Shown here piece after piece: positions 56,839 through 64,000 of a stretch of 64,000 nt of DNA (position 1 is its first letter; every line of letters begins with the position of its first letter). The position numbers and the translations under genes were made by a program. The stretch is from Actinopolymorpha pittospori (lineage in GTDB: Bacteria; Actinomycetota; Actinomycetes; Propionibacteriales; Actinopolymorphaceae), in NCBI RefSeq assembly GCF_014873875.1, contig NZ_JADBEM010000001.1, forward strand, positions 10,408,717-10,472,716. Reading direction: 5' to 3'. The notes below the pieces were generated by a model. That model was not told the origin of the DNA, did not search any database, and was given only the letters and a program-made list of their open reading frames with translations.

Positions 56839-58398
56839 ATGTTCGCGGTTCCCGATGTGCACGAGGTGACAGCGGCGGCGAAGGCGCTGGGGATCCACCT
56901 CGGAGCCGACGAGGCGATCCTCTATCAGAAGTACCTCGTGGAGCAGTTGAAAGCGCTCGACAGTTTCCTGCAGTCGCGGCTGGAGGAAACACGCCCACCT
57001 TCGGTCCACCCAGAACGCGCGCCCGGCTATCGGCCCTCGGCCGAGGAGGACCCGCTCAACGCCTGGCTGTGGAAGTGCGACATTCCCGGTGCGCCCGAAG
57101 GGCTGCTCGCCAGGAAGACAGTGAGTTTCAAGGACCACATCGCCGTAGCAGGGATTCCGCTGACGTTCGGTTCGTACGTCATGGAGAGCTTCGTTCCGGA
57201 CTTCGACGCCACCGTGGTCACGCGGGTCCTCGAGGCGGGTGGGCGGATCGTCGGCAAGAACGCCATGAACGGCTTCACCGGCGGGTTCGGGTTCGGTGGC
57301 GCCATCGGTGACTACGGGCGGCCGAAGAACCCGCACAATCCCGCCCATGTGACGGGCGGTTCGTCCTCCGGATCCGGCGCGGCCGTGGTCGCCGGCGAGG
57401 TCGACATCTCCTTCGGAGGAGACCAGGGCGGATCCATCCGCATTCCCGCGGCCTGGTCGGGCAACGTGGGACTGAAACCGACGTTCGGGCTGGTCTCACA
57501 CTTCGGCATCGGCTTCGGTTCCGACCAGAGCATCGACTACACGGGCCCGATGACCCGAAGCGTCGAGGACGCCGCGGCGGCCCTGGACGCGGTCGCCGGA
57601 CACGACGGGCTCGATCCCCGCCAGGGCCGCGATGTCCCGGAGCGGCTCGACGCGTCGAGCAGGTTGACGATGGGCATGGCCGGCATGCGCGTCGGCATTC
57701 TCGAGGAGGCCTTCGAATCGGCCGAGGACGACGTTCGCGACCTTGTGCTGGCCGCCGCCGAGACCATGGCCGACGCCGGAGCGAAGGTGTCGAAGGTCTC
57801 CGTACCCGAGCATCTCAGGGTGGGCGAGGCGGCCACCGCACTCGGTGCCGAGGGGTCCCGCGCGGTGTTCGACACCGGCTTCTTCGGCGCGTTCACGAGG
57901 ACGTACTACCCCGCCTCACTCATTGCCGCCGTCCACAAGATGTTGACGATGCACGCGGACGTGCTCAACCCGCGGACGAAACTCAACTACCTCACCGCGG
58001 AGTTCAGCCGCCGCAACTTCCATGGCCAGGTCTACGCCAAGGCACAGAACGTGCGGAAGTCCTTCATCAAGGCCTACGACAAGGCGTTGACCGACGTCGA
58101 CGTCCTGCTGATGCCGACCTGTCTCATGAAGGCACCGGAGTACGACCCGCCGACCGACCACCTGGCGGCGCTCGAAGAGAACCTCATGATGACCACCCGC
58201 AAGGCGGTGCGAAACACCCAACCGTTCAACTACACCGGGCATCCCGCTCTCGCCGTCCCCTGCGGCAAGTCGAACGGCCTTCCGGTGAGTATGCAGCTCG
58301 TGGGCCGGTTCTTCGACGATCCGCTGCTGCTGCGGGTGGCCTACGCGTACGAGAAGTCGGTGCCGTTCGCGGACATCATCGCCGTCGACGCACCGTGA
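56839..58398 (+). CDS. Amidase (amidase-signature family)
   Basis: This 519-residue hydrolase of carboxylic amides has a Ser-cisSer-Lys triad that is visible and intact: Lys98 in VSFKDH, Ser175 in TGGSSSGSGAAV, and Ser199 in FGGDQGGSIRIP. The C-terminal part carries the substrate pocket and PFNYTGHPALAVPCG near residue 455. An N-terminal helical extension of about 80 residues resembles the amide hydrolases of the AmdS/nitrilase-linked kind. GGGGAG lies before the ATG. A GntR/UTRA regulator and a dipeptide-type importer follow in the same direction, so the amidase probably acts on the imported compound. Confidence 0.93.
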   Translation: MFAVPDVHEVTAAAKALGIHLGADEAILYQKYLVEQLKALDSFLQSRLEETRPPSVHPERAPGYRPSAEEDPLNAWLWKCDIPGAPEGLLARKTVSFKDHIAVAGIPLTFGSYVMESFVPDFDATVVTRVLEAGGRIVGKNAMNGFTGGFGFGGAIGDYGRPKNPHNPAHVTGGSSSGSGAAVVAGEVDISFGGDQGGSIRIPAAWSGNVGLKPTFGLVSHFGIGFGSDQSIDYTGPMTRSVEDAAAALDAVAGHDGLDPRQGRDVPERLDASSRLTMGMAGMRVGILEEAFESAEDDVRDLVLAAAETMADAGAKVSKVSVPEHLRVGEAATALGAEGSRAVFDTGFFGAFTRTYYPASLIAAVHKMLTMHADVLNPRTKLNYLTAEFSRRNFHGQVYAKAQNVRKSFIKAYDKALTDVDVLLMPTCLMKAPEYDPPTDHLAALEENLMMTTRKAVRNTQPFNYTGHPALAVPCGKSNGLPVSMQLVGRFFDDPLLLRVAYAYEKSVPFADIIAVDAP

Positions 58399-58449
58399 CC
58401 GACGAGGGACACCGCTGCTGACCCGGGGGAGTTTGGGGACGGTCGAGAG

Positions 58450-59238
58450 ATGCGGGTCAGGCGAAGTCCAACCGACGCGACACCCGATGACGCCTGCCGG
58501 CGTTCCGGATCGCAGAGCGGGCGCCGACAGAGCGCGGTACGTCGCGTCCGGGACATACTCCGCGCCGAGATCGGGGGCGCGCGGAGTGGCAGTGTTCTGC
58601 ACAGTGAGAGCCAACTCGTCGCGGAGTACGGCGTCAGTCGTGGGGTGATCCGCGAGGTCCTGGCCCTGCTCCGTGCGGAGGGGTTGATCGAGCGGCTGCA
58701 GGGCGCGGGGACCATTGTGGTCGCGCCGCAACGATCCGGACTCGGTATCGACGTGGCGCAAGGTCTTCCTGACGGTCTCGAATCGGGCCCGGCCCGGGTC
58801 TGTTGGGAGGTGCTGGACCTGGGCCGGATCCCGGCACCACCGCTGGTCGCGGCGCAACTCCAGCTTGCCCGGCCGGGGGAAGCGGTGGTCGTGGAGCACC
58901 GCACGAGTCTCGACGGGCGTCCGGTCGCGGTCCGGTCGCTCTGGCTCCCACTCGATCTGGGCGAGCCGCTGCTGCGGCCCGCCGCCCGCCTCACGATCTC
59001 CATCTATGACCTGCTGGAGCAGGAGCTCGGCTGCGAGGTCGGCGTCTCCGAGCTCAAGCTGCAGGCGACCACGGCCGACCCGGTGACCGCACCCGTGCTC
59101 GGTGTTCCCCCGGGTGCACCGCTGCTGCTGATGGAGCGGCTTGTACGTGGCATCGACGGTCGCCCCATCCAGTACAGCTTCGGGCGCATCCGGGCCGACC
59201 GGATCGTGCTCACCACCCAGGCGTCGCGGCGGGACTGA
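58450..59238 (+). CDS. GntR family regulator with UTRA domain (HutC type)
   Basis: This 262-residue regulator has a basic, disordered N-terminal tail of about 30 residues. The GntR winged helix follows (VRRVRDILRAEIGGARSGSVLHSESQLVAEYGVSRGVIREVLALLR, AGTIVVAP). A UTRA ligand domain spans about 100-255 (EVLDLGRIPAPPLVAAQLQL, ERLVRGIDGRPIQYSFGRIRADRI). UTRA regulators sense small metabolites such as urocanate, sugars or amino acids. Its place between the amidase and the importer suggests that it controls this cluster and binds the substrate or its product. Confidence 0.92.
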   Translation: MRVRRSPTDATPDDACRRSGSQSGRRQSAVRRVRDILRAEIGGARSGSVLHSESQLVAEYGVSRGVIREVLALLRAEGLIERLQGAGTIVVAPQRSGLGIDVAQGLPDGLESGPARVCWEVLDLGRIPAPPLVAAQLQLARPGEAVVVEHRTSLDGRPVAVRSLWLPLDLGEPLLRPAARLTISIYDLLEQELGCEVGVSELKLQATTADPVTAPVLGVPPGAPLLLMERLVRGIDGRPIQYSFGRIRADRIVLTTQASRRD

Positions 59239-59266
59239 TCTCCCGCCGGCCAGATAGGGAGAAGAC

Positions 59267-60274
59267 ATGAGCCTCACGCTCGTGAACACGCAGTCCGGCG
59301 AACAGGTGACATCGGACGCCGTGCTCGAGGTCCGCGACCTGTCCGTGGAGTTCAGGACCGAACGAGGCCCGCTCCGCGCCGTGAACGACGTGTCGTTTCG
59401 TCTCGAACAGAACAGGGTTCTCGCGGTGATCGGCGAGTCCGGGAGCGGCAAGAGCGCCATGCTCCGTTCGGTTCTGGGTATCCAGCCAGGTAGCGCGTCG
59501 ATCACAGGCCAGGTGCTCCTGCAGGGTCGGGACCTGCTCACCCTGTCCAGCCGCGAGCGGGCGGCCACCCGGGGTCGCGACGTGTCCATGGTCTTCCAGG
59601 ACCCGCTCACCGCGCTCGATCCTGTGTTCACCGTCGAACGTCAACTGGTGGAGACGCTGCGCAGACATCTCGGCCTGAGCCGACAGGCGGCACGTGCCCG
59701 GGCACTCGAACTCCTGGACCTCGTGCAGATCCCCTCCCCCGAACAGCGACTGCGGGCCTACCCGTTCGAGCTCAGCGGCGGTATGCGCCAGCGGGTCGTC
59801 ATCGCCATGGCCCTCGCGTGCGAACCGAGCGTGCTGCTCGCTGACGAGCCGACCACCGCGCTTGACGTCACCGTCCAGGCGCGGATCCTGCGACTGCTGC
59901 GTGAGGTCCAGCGGCGCGGGACCATGAGCGTGGTCATCGTGACCCACGACCTCGCCGTGGCCGCCGAGATCGCCGACGAGGTCGCGGTGATGTATGCCGG
60001 GCGAATCGTGGAGATGGGCCCGGTCAACCAGGTGCTCCTGGATCCGGCTCACCCCTACACACGTGGCCTGGTGGAAGCCAACGTCCAGCCCGGCCAGCAG
60101 GCGCGTCCGCACTCGATTCCCGGCGCACCGCCCAGCCTGAGCAGGCTTCCCCGCGGATGCGCGTTCGCGCCGCGCTGCGAGGTCGCCACCCTCACCTGCT
60201 GGGAGGAGCGGCCGCAACCGGTACCCGCCGGCGGGACGCGCTGGAGTCGTTGCCATCTGTTGCGGTCCGCGTAG
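59267..60274 (+). CDS. Dipeptide/oligopeptide-type ABC transporter ATPase (DppD/OppD family)
   Basis: This 335-residue ATPase has Walker A GESGSGKSA, Q-loop VFQDPLTALDPVFTVERQ, signature LSGGMRQR, Walker B VLLADEPTTALDVTVQ and switch VIVTHD. The C-terminal oligopeptide extension has the cysteine cluster RLPRGCAFAPRCEVATLTCWEE, which binds an iron-sulfur centre in relatives. GGGAGAAG precedes the ATG. It is the first gene of the importer, 28 bp after the regulator. The second ATPase (DppF type) is probably the gene starting at the window end. Confidence 0.93.
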   Translation: MSLTLVNTQSGEQVTSDAVLEVRDLSVEFRTERGPLRAVNDVSFRLEQNRVLAVIGESGSGKSAMLRSVLGIQPGSASITGQVLLQGRDLLTLSSRERAATRGRDVSMVFQDPLTALDPVFTVERQLVETLRRHLGLSRQAARARALELLDLVQIPSPEQRLRAYPFELSGGMRQRVVIAMALACEPSVLLADEPTTALDVTVQARILRLLREVQRRGTMSVVIVTHDLAVAAEIADEVAVMYAGRIVEMGPVNQVLLDPAHPYTRGLVEANVQPGQQARPHSIPGAPPSLSRLPRGCAFAPRCEVATLTCWEERPQPVPAGGTRWSRCHLLRSA

Positions 60275-60320
60275 GCGGGTGTCGGCCACGTTCGTACCCC
60301 TCGGCGTGCGGCCGTCGGGT

Positions 60321-60352
60321 CGTCGATGCCCACGACGTCGTCGGCATCGACG
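60321..60352 (+). other. 32-bp intercistronic hairpin before the binding protein gene
   Basis: CGTCGATGCC (60321-60330) pairs with GGCATCGACG (60343-60352), and the inside is itself the palindrome ACGACGTCGT, leaving one C-C mismatch. It lies in the 119-bp gap between ATPase and binding-protein genes. It could protect the downstream mRNA or cut read-through so that binding protein is made in excess. Confidence 0.6.
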
Positions 60353-60393
60353 GCACTGACCGCCAGACACGTTTCAGTCGAAGGCAGGTTCTG

Positions 60394-62055
60394 ATGGGAC
60401 AACCCTCGAAGGTGGGTCGGCCACGGCCCAGAGGTGTCGACCGCTGGAAGGTGGTCGCGGGCATCGCCGTCCTCGCCATGGTCGCCCTCGCCGCCTGCGG
60501 CGGCGGAGGAGACCGCGCGGCGAGCGGGACGGCACACAAGGGCAGCGGCGGCACCCTCCGGATCGCGATGTCGGCCGGGAACATCCCGTTCCCGGCCACC
60601 CCGCCGAACGAGGGCTATGAGGGGTACCGGTTCGTCGGGAACAACATCTACGACGGGTTGACCCGACTCAATGTCGAGCAGGCAAAGGAGATCGCGACGC
60701 CACACCCGGCCCTCGCGACCTCATGGCGGATCTCGCCCGACAAGCTCACCTGGACGTTCACACTCCGCGAGGGTGTCACCTTCCACGACGGGACCCCCTT
60801 CGACGCTGACGCCGTCCTCTTCCAGTTCGAACGCGTGAAGAACCCGGGCTTCGAGCTCTACGCCGACGTCGACGCGCCCCGGTACGCGACCTACTTCCGC
60901 TACTTCAGGACGTGGAAGAAGATCGACGACCACACGGTCGCGCTCACGACGACCCAGCCGTACGCCTGGGTGTTGTGGGACCTCGCCCACATCTACTTCC
61001 CGAGCCCCACAGCGGTGCGGAAGTACGGCAACGACAACTACAACGCGCACGCATCGGGCACCGGACCGTTCCGGATGACCAAGTACGTCGACGGTGAGGT
61101 CATGGAACTCAGCGCCAACGAGAAGTACTGGCGAGGCCGTCCCAAGCTCGACAAGATCGTCCTGTATCCGCAGCCGGAGGCGGCGGCCCGAATGTCGGCG
61201 CTGCAGTCCGCCGAGGTCGACTGGGCCGAGGTCCCCTCACCGGACGCGCTGGACCAGTTGAAGGGCGACGGTTTCCGGATCTACCTTGGCAAGTACCCGC
61301 ACGGGATCATGCCCCGCTTCAACATGTTCCGGCCACCGTTCAAGGGCAACCTCAAGTTGCGCCAGGCGCTCAACTACGCACTGGACCGAGAGGGGACCGC
61401 CGCCCTCATCAACAACGTCGGCTATCCGGCGAAGCAGTACGTCTACCAAGGGCATCCCGACTACGACTCGTCGTTCCCGGGCTACACCTACGACCCGGCC
61501 AAGGCGAAGCGGCTGCTGGCCGAGGCCGGCTACCGGCCCGGTGAACTGAAACTGACCATGGGCTACACGACCGGCGGCTCCGGCAACATGTTCCCCGAGC
61601 CGATGATGCAGAAGCTCCAGGCCGACTTCAAGGCCGTTGGTGTCGACGTCGAATTGAAGCCGATGGAGTGGAACACGCTGATCACCGTCGGCCTCGAGGG
61701 CCTGGACAAGCAGCAGTGGTCCGACATCGACATCCTCTGGGCGTCTCCGGCGGCGGGGATGACTCCCAACGGCTACAGCACGACATTTCTGTGCGAACGT
61801 CCGGGCGGGTTGCCCAATGCGGCCGGCATGTGTAATCCCGACGTCGATCGGAACTATCTCGCGGCAGCTTCCTCCTTCGACCAGAAACAGTCACAGGCGG
61901 ACCTGCGCGCGATGATGGATGCCGCGTTGAAGGACGCGGACTTCCTCTTCTGGATGCATGACCTGAACCTGAGGGTCATGTCACCGAAGGTCCACGGATA
62001 CGTCCAACCGAAGTCCTGGTGGGTCGACTTCACGAAGATCTGGGTGGAGGAGTAG
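60394..62055 (+). CDS. Dipeptide/oligopeptide-type ABC solute-binding lipoprotein (DppA/OppA family 5)
   Basis: This is a 553-residue family-5 extracellular binding protein. The lipoprotein signal has lipobox LAAC with Cys35 and a glycine run. The family pattern is seen in NIYDGLTRLNVEQ, PALATSWRISPDKLTWTFTLREGVTFHDGTPFDADAV, NYNAHASGTGPFRMTKYVDGE and LKLRQALNYALDREGTAALIN. Such proteins bind peptides but also amides, opines, sugars and nickel. AAGGCAGG lies upstream of the ATG. In operon with permeases; the DppB-like gene starts 2 bp after the stop. Confidence 0.93.
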   Translation: MGQPSKVGRPRPRGVDRWKVVAGIAVLAMVALAACGGGGDRAASGTAHKGSGGTLRIAMSAGNIPFPATPPNEGYEGYRFVGNNIYDGLTRLNVEQAKEIATPHPALATSWRISPDKLTWTFTLREGVTFHDGTPFDADAVLFQFERVKNPGFELYADVDAPRYATYFRYFRTWKKIDDHTVALTTTQPYAWVLWDLAHIYFPSPTAVRKYGNDNYNAHASGTGPFRMTKYVDGEVMELSANEKYWRGRPKLDKIVLYPQPEAAARMSALQSAEVDWAEVPSPDALDQLKGDGFRIYLGKYPHGIMPRFNMFRPPFKGNLKLRQALNYALDREGTAALINNVGYPAKQYVYQGHPDYDSSFPGYTYDPAKAKRLLAEAGYRPGELKLTMGYTTGGSGNMFPEPMMQKLQADFKAVGVDVELKPMEWNTLITVGLEGLDKQQWSDIDILWASPAAGMTPNGYSTTFLCERPGGLPNAAGMCNPDVDRNYLAAASSFDQKQSQADLRAMMDAALKDADFLFWMHDLNLRVMSPKVHGYVQPKSWWVDFTKIWVEE

Positions 62056-62057
62056 GC

Positions 62058-63002
62058 ATGCTGCGTATTGGACTTCGACGGGCGGCCATGGCGGTCCCCA
62101 TCCTGCTCGGGGTCACCGTCATCGTGTTCCTCCTGATGACGGTCCTTCCCGGTGACCCGGCCGCCGCGTTCATCGGTGAGGCCACGTCCGCGCAGGAGAT
62201 CGCGAAGATCCGGGACGAGCTGGGACTGAACGACCCGCTCTCGGTGCGTTACGCGCATTGGCTCGTCGACGCCGCCACCGGCGACCTCGGCTACTCGCCG
62301 TACCGGCGGCGCGATGTGACCGACCTGCTCGCCCAGGCATGGATCAACACCGCCATCCTCGCCGGATGTTCGGCGGTGCTCGGCCTGGTGGGCGGCGTCG
62401 TCCTGGGCTTCGCCGCAGGCGTTCGGCGGGGCCGGCTGACAGACCGGGTGATCTCCGCGGCGAGCCTGACCGGGCTGAGCATTCCCTCGTTCTTCGTGGC
62501 GATCCTGATGCTCATCCTCTTCTCGGCGAAGCTCGGTGTCCTCCCCTCCGGGGGCGCGGTCCTCGACCAGGGGCCGCTGGTGTTCCTCCGGCATCTGCTG
62601 ATGCCGATGGTCGCGGGGTCCCTCGCGACGATGGCGATCACGGCGCGGGTGACCCGGGCGAGCATCGTGCAGACCTACGCGGCGGACTTCGTCCAGACCC
62701 TGCGGGCCAAGGGGCTGGGCACCGTCGAGATCCTCCGGCACGTCCTGAAGAACGCCATCTCGCCGGTGCTCACGACTTCCGGGCTGCAGATCGGTTACCT
62801 GCTCGGAGGCTCGGTCCTCGTCGAGACGATCTTTCGGTGGCCGGGGATGGGCATGTTGGTCTTCAGCGCCATCAGCGCACGCGACCTGCTCGTGGTCCAG
62901 GGCGCCACGCTCGTCATCGCGCTCACCTTCGTGTTGGTGAACCTGATCGTCGACCTGCTGCAAGCCACCATTGACCCCCGCCTGCGGCGGGCCGTCGCCT
63001 GA
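62058..63002 (+). CDS. DppB-type ABC transporter permease
   Basis: This 314-residue inner-membrane permease has six helices. The first ends in the family motif FLLMTVLPGDPAAAFIGE, followed by RDELGLNDPLSVRYAHWLVDAATGDLGYS, which is diagnostic of DppB/OppB. The EAA loop YAADFVQTLRAKGLGTVEILRHVLKNAISPVLT is near residue 215, and the closing FRWPGMGMLVFSAISARDLLVVQG is also typical. GGAGGAG precedes the ATG and overlaps the preceding stop. Confidence 0.94.
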   Translation: MLRIGLRRAAMAVPILLGVTVIVFLLMTVLPGDPAAAFIGEATSAQEIAKIRDELGLNDPLSVRYAHWLVDAATGDLGYSPYRRRDVTDLLAQAWINTAILAGCSAVLGLVGGVVLGFAAGVRRGRLTDRVISAASLTGLSIPSFFVAILMLILFSAKLGVLPSGGAVLDQGPLVFLRHLLMPMVAGSLATMAITARVTRASIVQTYAADFVQTLRAKGLGTVEILRHVLKNAISPVLTTSGLQIGYLLGGSVLVETIFRWPGMGMLVFSAISARDLLVVQGATLVIALTFVLVNLIVDLLQATIDPRLRRAVA

Positions 63003-63012
63003 GGGAGGAACC

Positions 63013-63933
63013 ATGGCTGTGAACGACGCGGCCCCTCGCACCGTCCAGTCGCTGCGGGAGGAGTGGCACCGCCAGGAGGTCGGTGTCCAGGTGCGGTCCT
63101 TCTGGTCGGAGACGGTCCGACGGTTCCTACGGAACCGAGCCGGGGTGGTCGCCCTGGTCGTGCTGCTCCTGCTCATCGGCTCGGCCGTCCTCGCGCCCCT
63201 GTTGACGTCGTACGACCCACTCATCGGGCGACCGGTGGAACGCCTGCAGGGCCCGTTCAGTCCCGGCCACCTCCTCGGCACCGACGAGCAGGGCCGCGAC
63301 ATGCTGGCACGTCTCCTCTACGGCGGCCGGCTTTCCCTCGCCGCTGGGTTCGTCCCGCCGGTGGCGGCGACCATGATCGGAACCCTGATCGGCACCTGGG
63401 CCGGGTTCGTGGGCGGCGCGACCGGCGCGGTCCTGATGCGGATCATGGACATGCTGTACGCGTTCCCCGCGATCCTGCTGGCCATCGCGGTCGGCGCGTC
63501 ACTTGGACCGGGCCTGCTGAACTCCATCGTCGCGGTCACGATCGTGTTCGTTCCGCCCGTCGCCCGGGTCGCGGAGTCGGCCACCCGCGAGGTGGCCACC
63601 CAGGAGTACATGGAGGCGGCGCGGCTGACCGGCGCACGACGTTTCACGCTGGTGCGGACCCAACTACTGCCGAACGTCCTCAACAACATCATCGTCTACG
63701 CCTCCGGCTTGGTGGGCGTCGCCATGATCGTCGCCGCGAGTCTCAGCTTCCTCGGGCTGGGTTCACAACCGCCCGCCCCTGAGTGGGGCGCCATGTTGAA
63801 CAGCCTGCGGGGTGCGATCTATGCCGCTCCCGCGGTGGTCGCCCTCCCCGGACTGTTCATCTTCGTCACCTCGGTTGCCTTCAACACCGCGAGCGACGCG
63901 TTACGCGAGGCGATGGACTCCAGGCTCGACTAG
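63013..63933 (+). CDS. DppC-type ABC transporter permease
   Basis: This 306-residue permease is the partner of the DppB-like protein. It has a long cytoplasmic N-terminus (about residues 1-37), the first helix VALVVLLLLIGSAVLAPLL, HLLGTDEQGRDMLARLLYGGRLSL, which is the classic DppC/OppC signature, and the EAA loop YMEAARLTGARRFTLVRTQLLPNVLNNIIVY. GAGGGAGGAA precedes the ATG. The operon continues: a strong AAGGAGG and an ATG follow 40-57 bp after the stop. Confidence 0.94.
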   Translation: MAVNDAAPRTVQSLREEWHRQEVGVQVRSFWSETVRRFLRNRAGVVALVVLLLLIGSAVLAPLLTSYDPLIGRPVERLQGPFSPGHLLGTDEQGRDMLARLLYGGRLSLAAGFVPPVAATMIGTLIGTWAGFVGGATGAVLMRIMDMLYAFPAILLAIAVGASLGPGLLNSIVAVTIVFVPPVARVAESATREVATQEYMEAARLTGARRFTLVRTQLLPNVLNNIIVYASGLVGVAMIVAASLSFLGLGSQPPAPEWGAMLNSLRGAIYAAPAVVALPGLFIFVTSVAFNTASDALREAMDSRLD

Positions 63934-63989
63934 GACGTTCACCTCAGAGCCCCGCCCTCAACCGGTACCGCCCGAAGGAGGAACAACCG

Positions 63990-64000
63990 ATGCCAACCAC
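63990..64000 (+). CDS. Start of the next operon gene (cut by window end)
   Basis: Only ATG CCA ACC AC is present (M-P-T). A near-perfect AAGGAGG lies about 9 nt upstream, so this is a real start. By position it is probably the second ATPase of the importer or a substrate-processing enzyme; the sequence cannot show which. Confidence 0.6.

Noticed and set aside
1..64000. CRISPR arrays, tRNA or rRNA genes, phage attachment sites
   Set aside because: No spaced identical repeats of CRISPR size, no cloverleaf-like segment with a GGTTCGAATCC-type arm and no rRNA core sequence were noticed. A scan with tRNAscan-SE and Infernal would settle it.

Overview
The window is high-GC DNA from an actinobacterium. 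The evidence is codon use with many GTG and TTG starts, strong GGAGG-type ribosome sites, a SAM-IV riboswitch (a class known almost only from Actinomycetales), an ECF42-type sigma factor beside a YCII/DGPF protein, F420-type PPOX proteins, and a CUT1 sugar importer with no ATPase of its own. No rRNA, tRNA or CRISPR array was seen. The genus cannot be fixed from the sequence; a Kribbella/Actinopolymorpha-like soil organism is only a guess.

Layout. 0-6.2 kb: the tail of an FCD regulator, a sugar ABC importer (binding protein plus two permeases), its divergent GntR/LacI-type regulator, and a frameshifted Gfo/Idh/MocA dehydrogenase. 6.3-16.5 kb: an MFS exporter with a minisatellite loop, a TetR/SDR divergent pair with twin operators, malQ, a PhyH-type dioxygenase, a frameshifted TetR, a cytochrome P450 and a sugar MFS transporter. 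16.5-23.3 kb: acyl-CoA-binding protein, an APH-type kinase, an organic-acid cassette (MHS transporter, FCD regulator, isocitrate-lyase-family enzyme), a PPOX protein and a PadR/methyltransferase pair. 23.3-25.2 kb: an IS605-like element with intact tnpB and truncated tnpA, sitting in a decayed histidine phosphatase gene. 25.3-32.4 kb: SRPBCC, YCII and ECF42 sigma genes, a secreted phosphoesterase, a RibD-like reductase/TetR pair, a VOC protein and a complete-looking IS1380 element.

32.5-47.6 kb: a GAF histidine kinase, a Tat-exported PHP hydrolase, both subunits of an N,N-dimethylformamidase, a nucleoside deaminase, and the most striking locus, a SAM-IV riboswitch followed by six tightly overlapping genes (PotD-, PotA-, PotB- and PotC-like importer, then HyuA and HyuB ATP-dependent hydantoinase/oxoprolinase subunits). 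47.6-56.6 kb: a cysteine hydrolase, a MASE1 membrane protein with no output domain, small metabolic enzymes, and an HTH/hydrolase divergent pair. 56.8-64 kb: an amidase, a GntR/UTRA regulator and a dipeptide-type ABC importer that runs off the window.

How the genes work together. The right half is rich in C-N bond hydrolases (dimethylformamidase, deaminase, hydantoinase/oxoprolinase, amidase, cysteine hydrolase), two of them coupled to dedicated importers. This points to scavenging of amides and cyclic amides. Control of the HyuAB importer by S-adenosylmethionine suggests that its substrate feeds sulfur amino acid or methyl metabolism. Three genes carry single frameshifts (5.4, 12.9 and 23.5 kb); without reads, decay and assembly error cannot be told apart.
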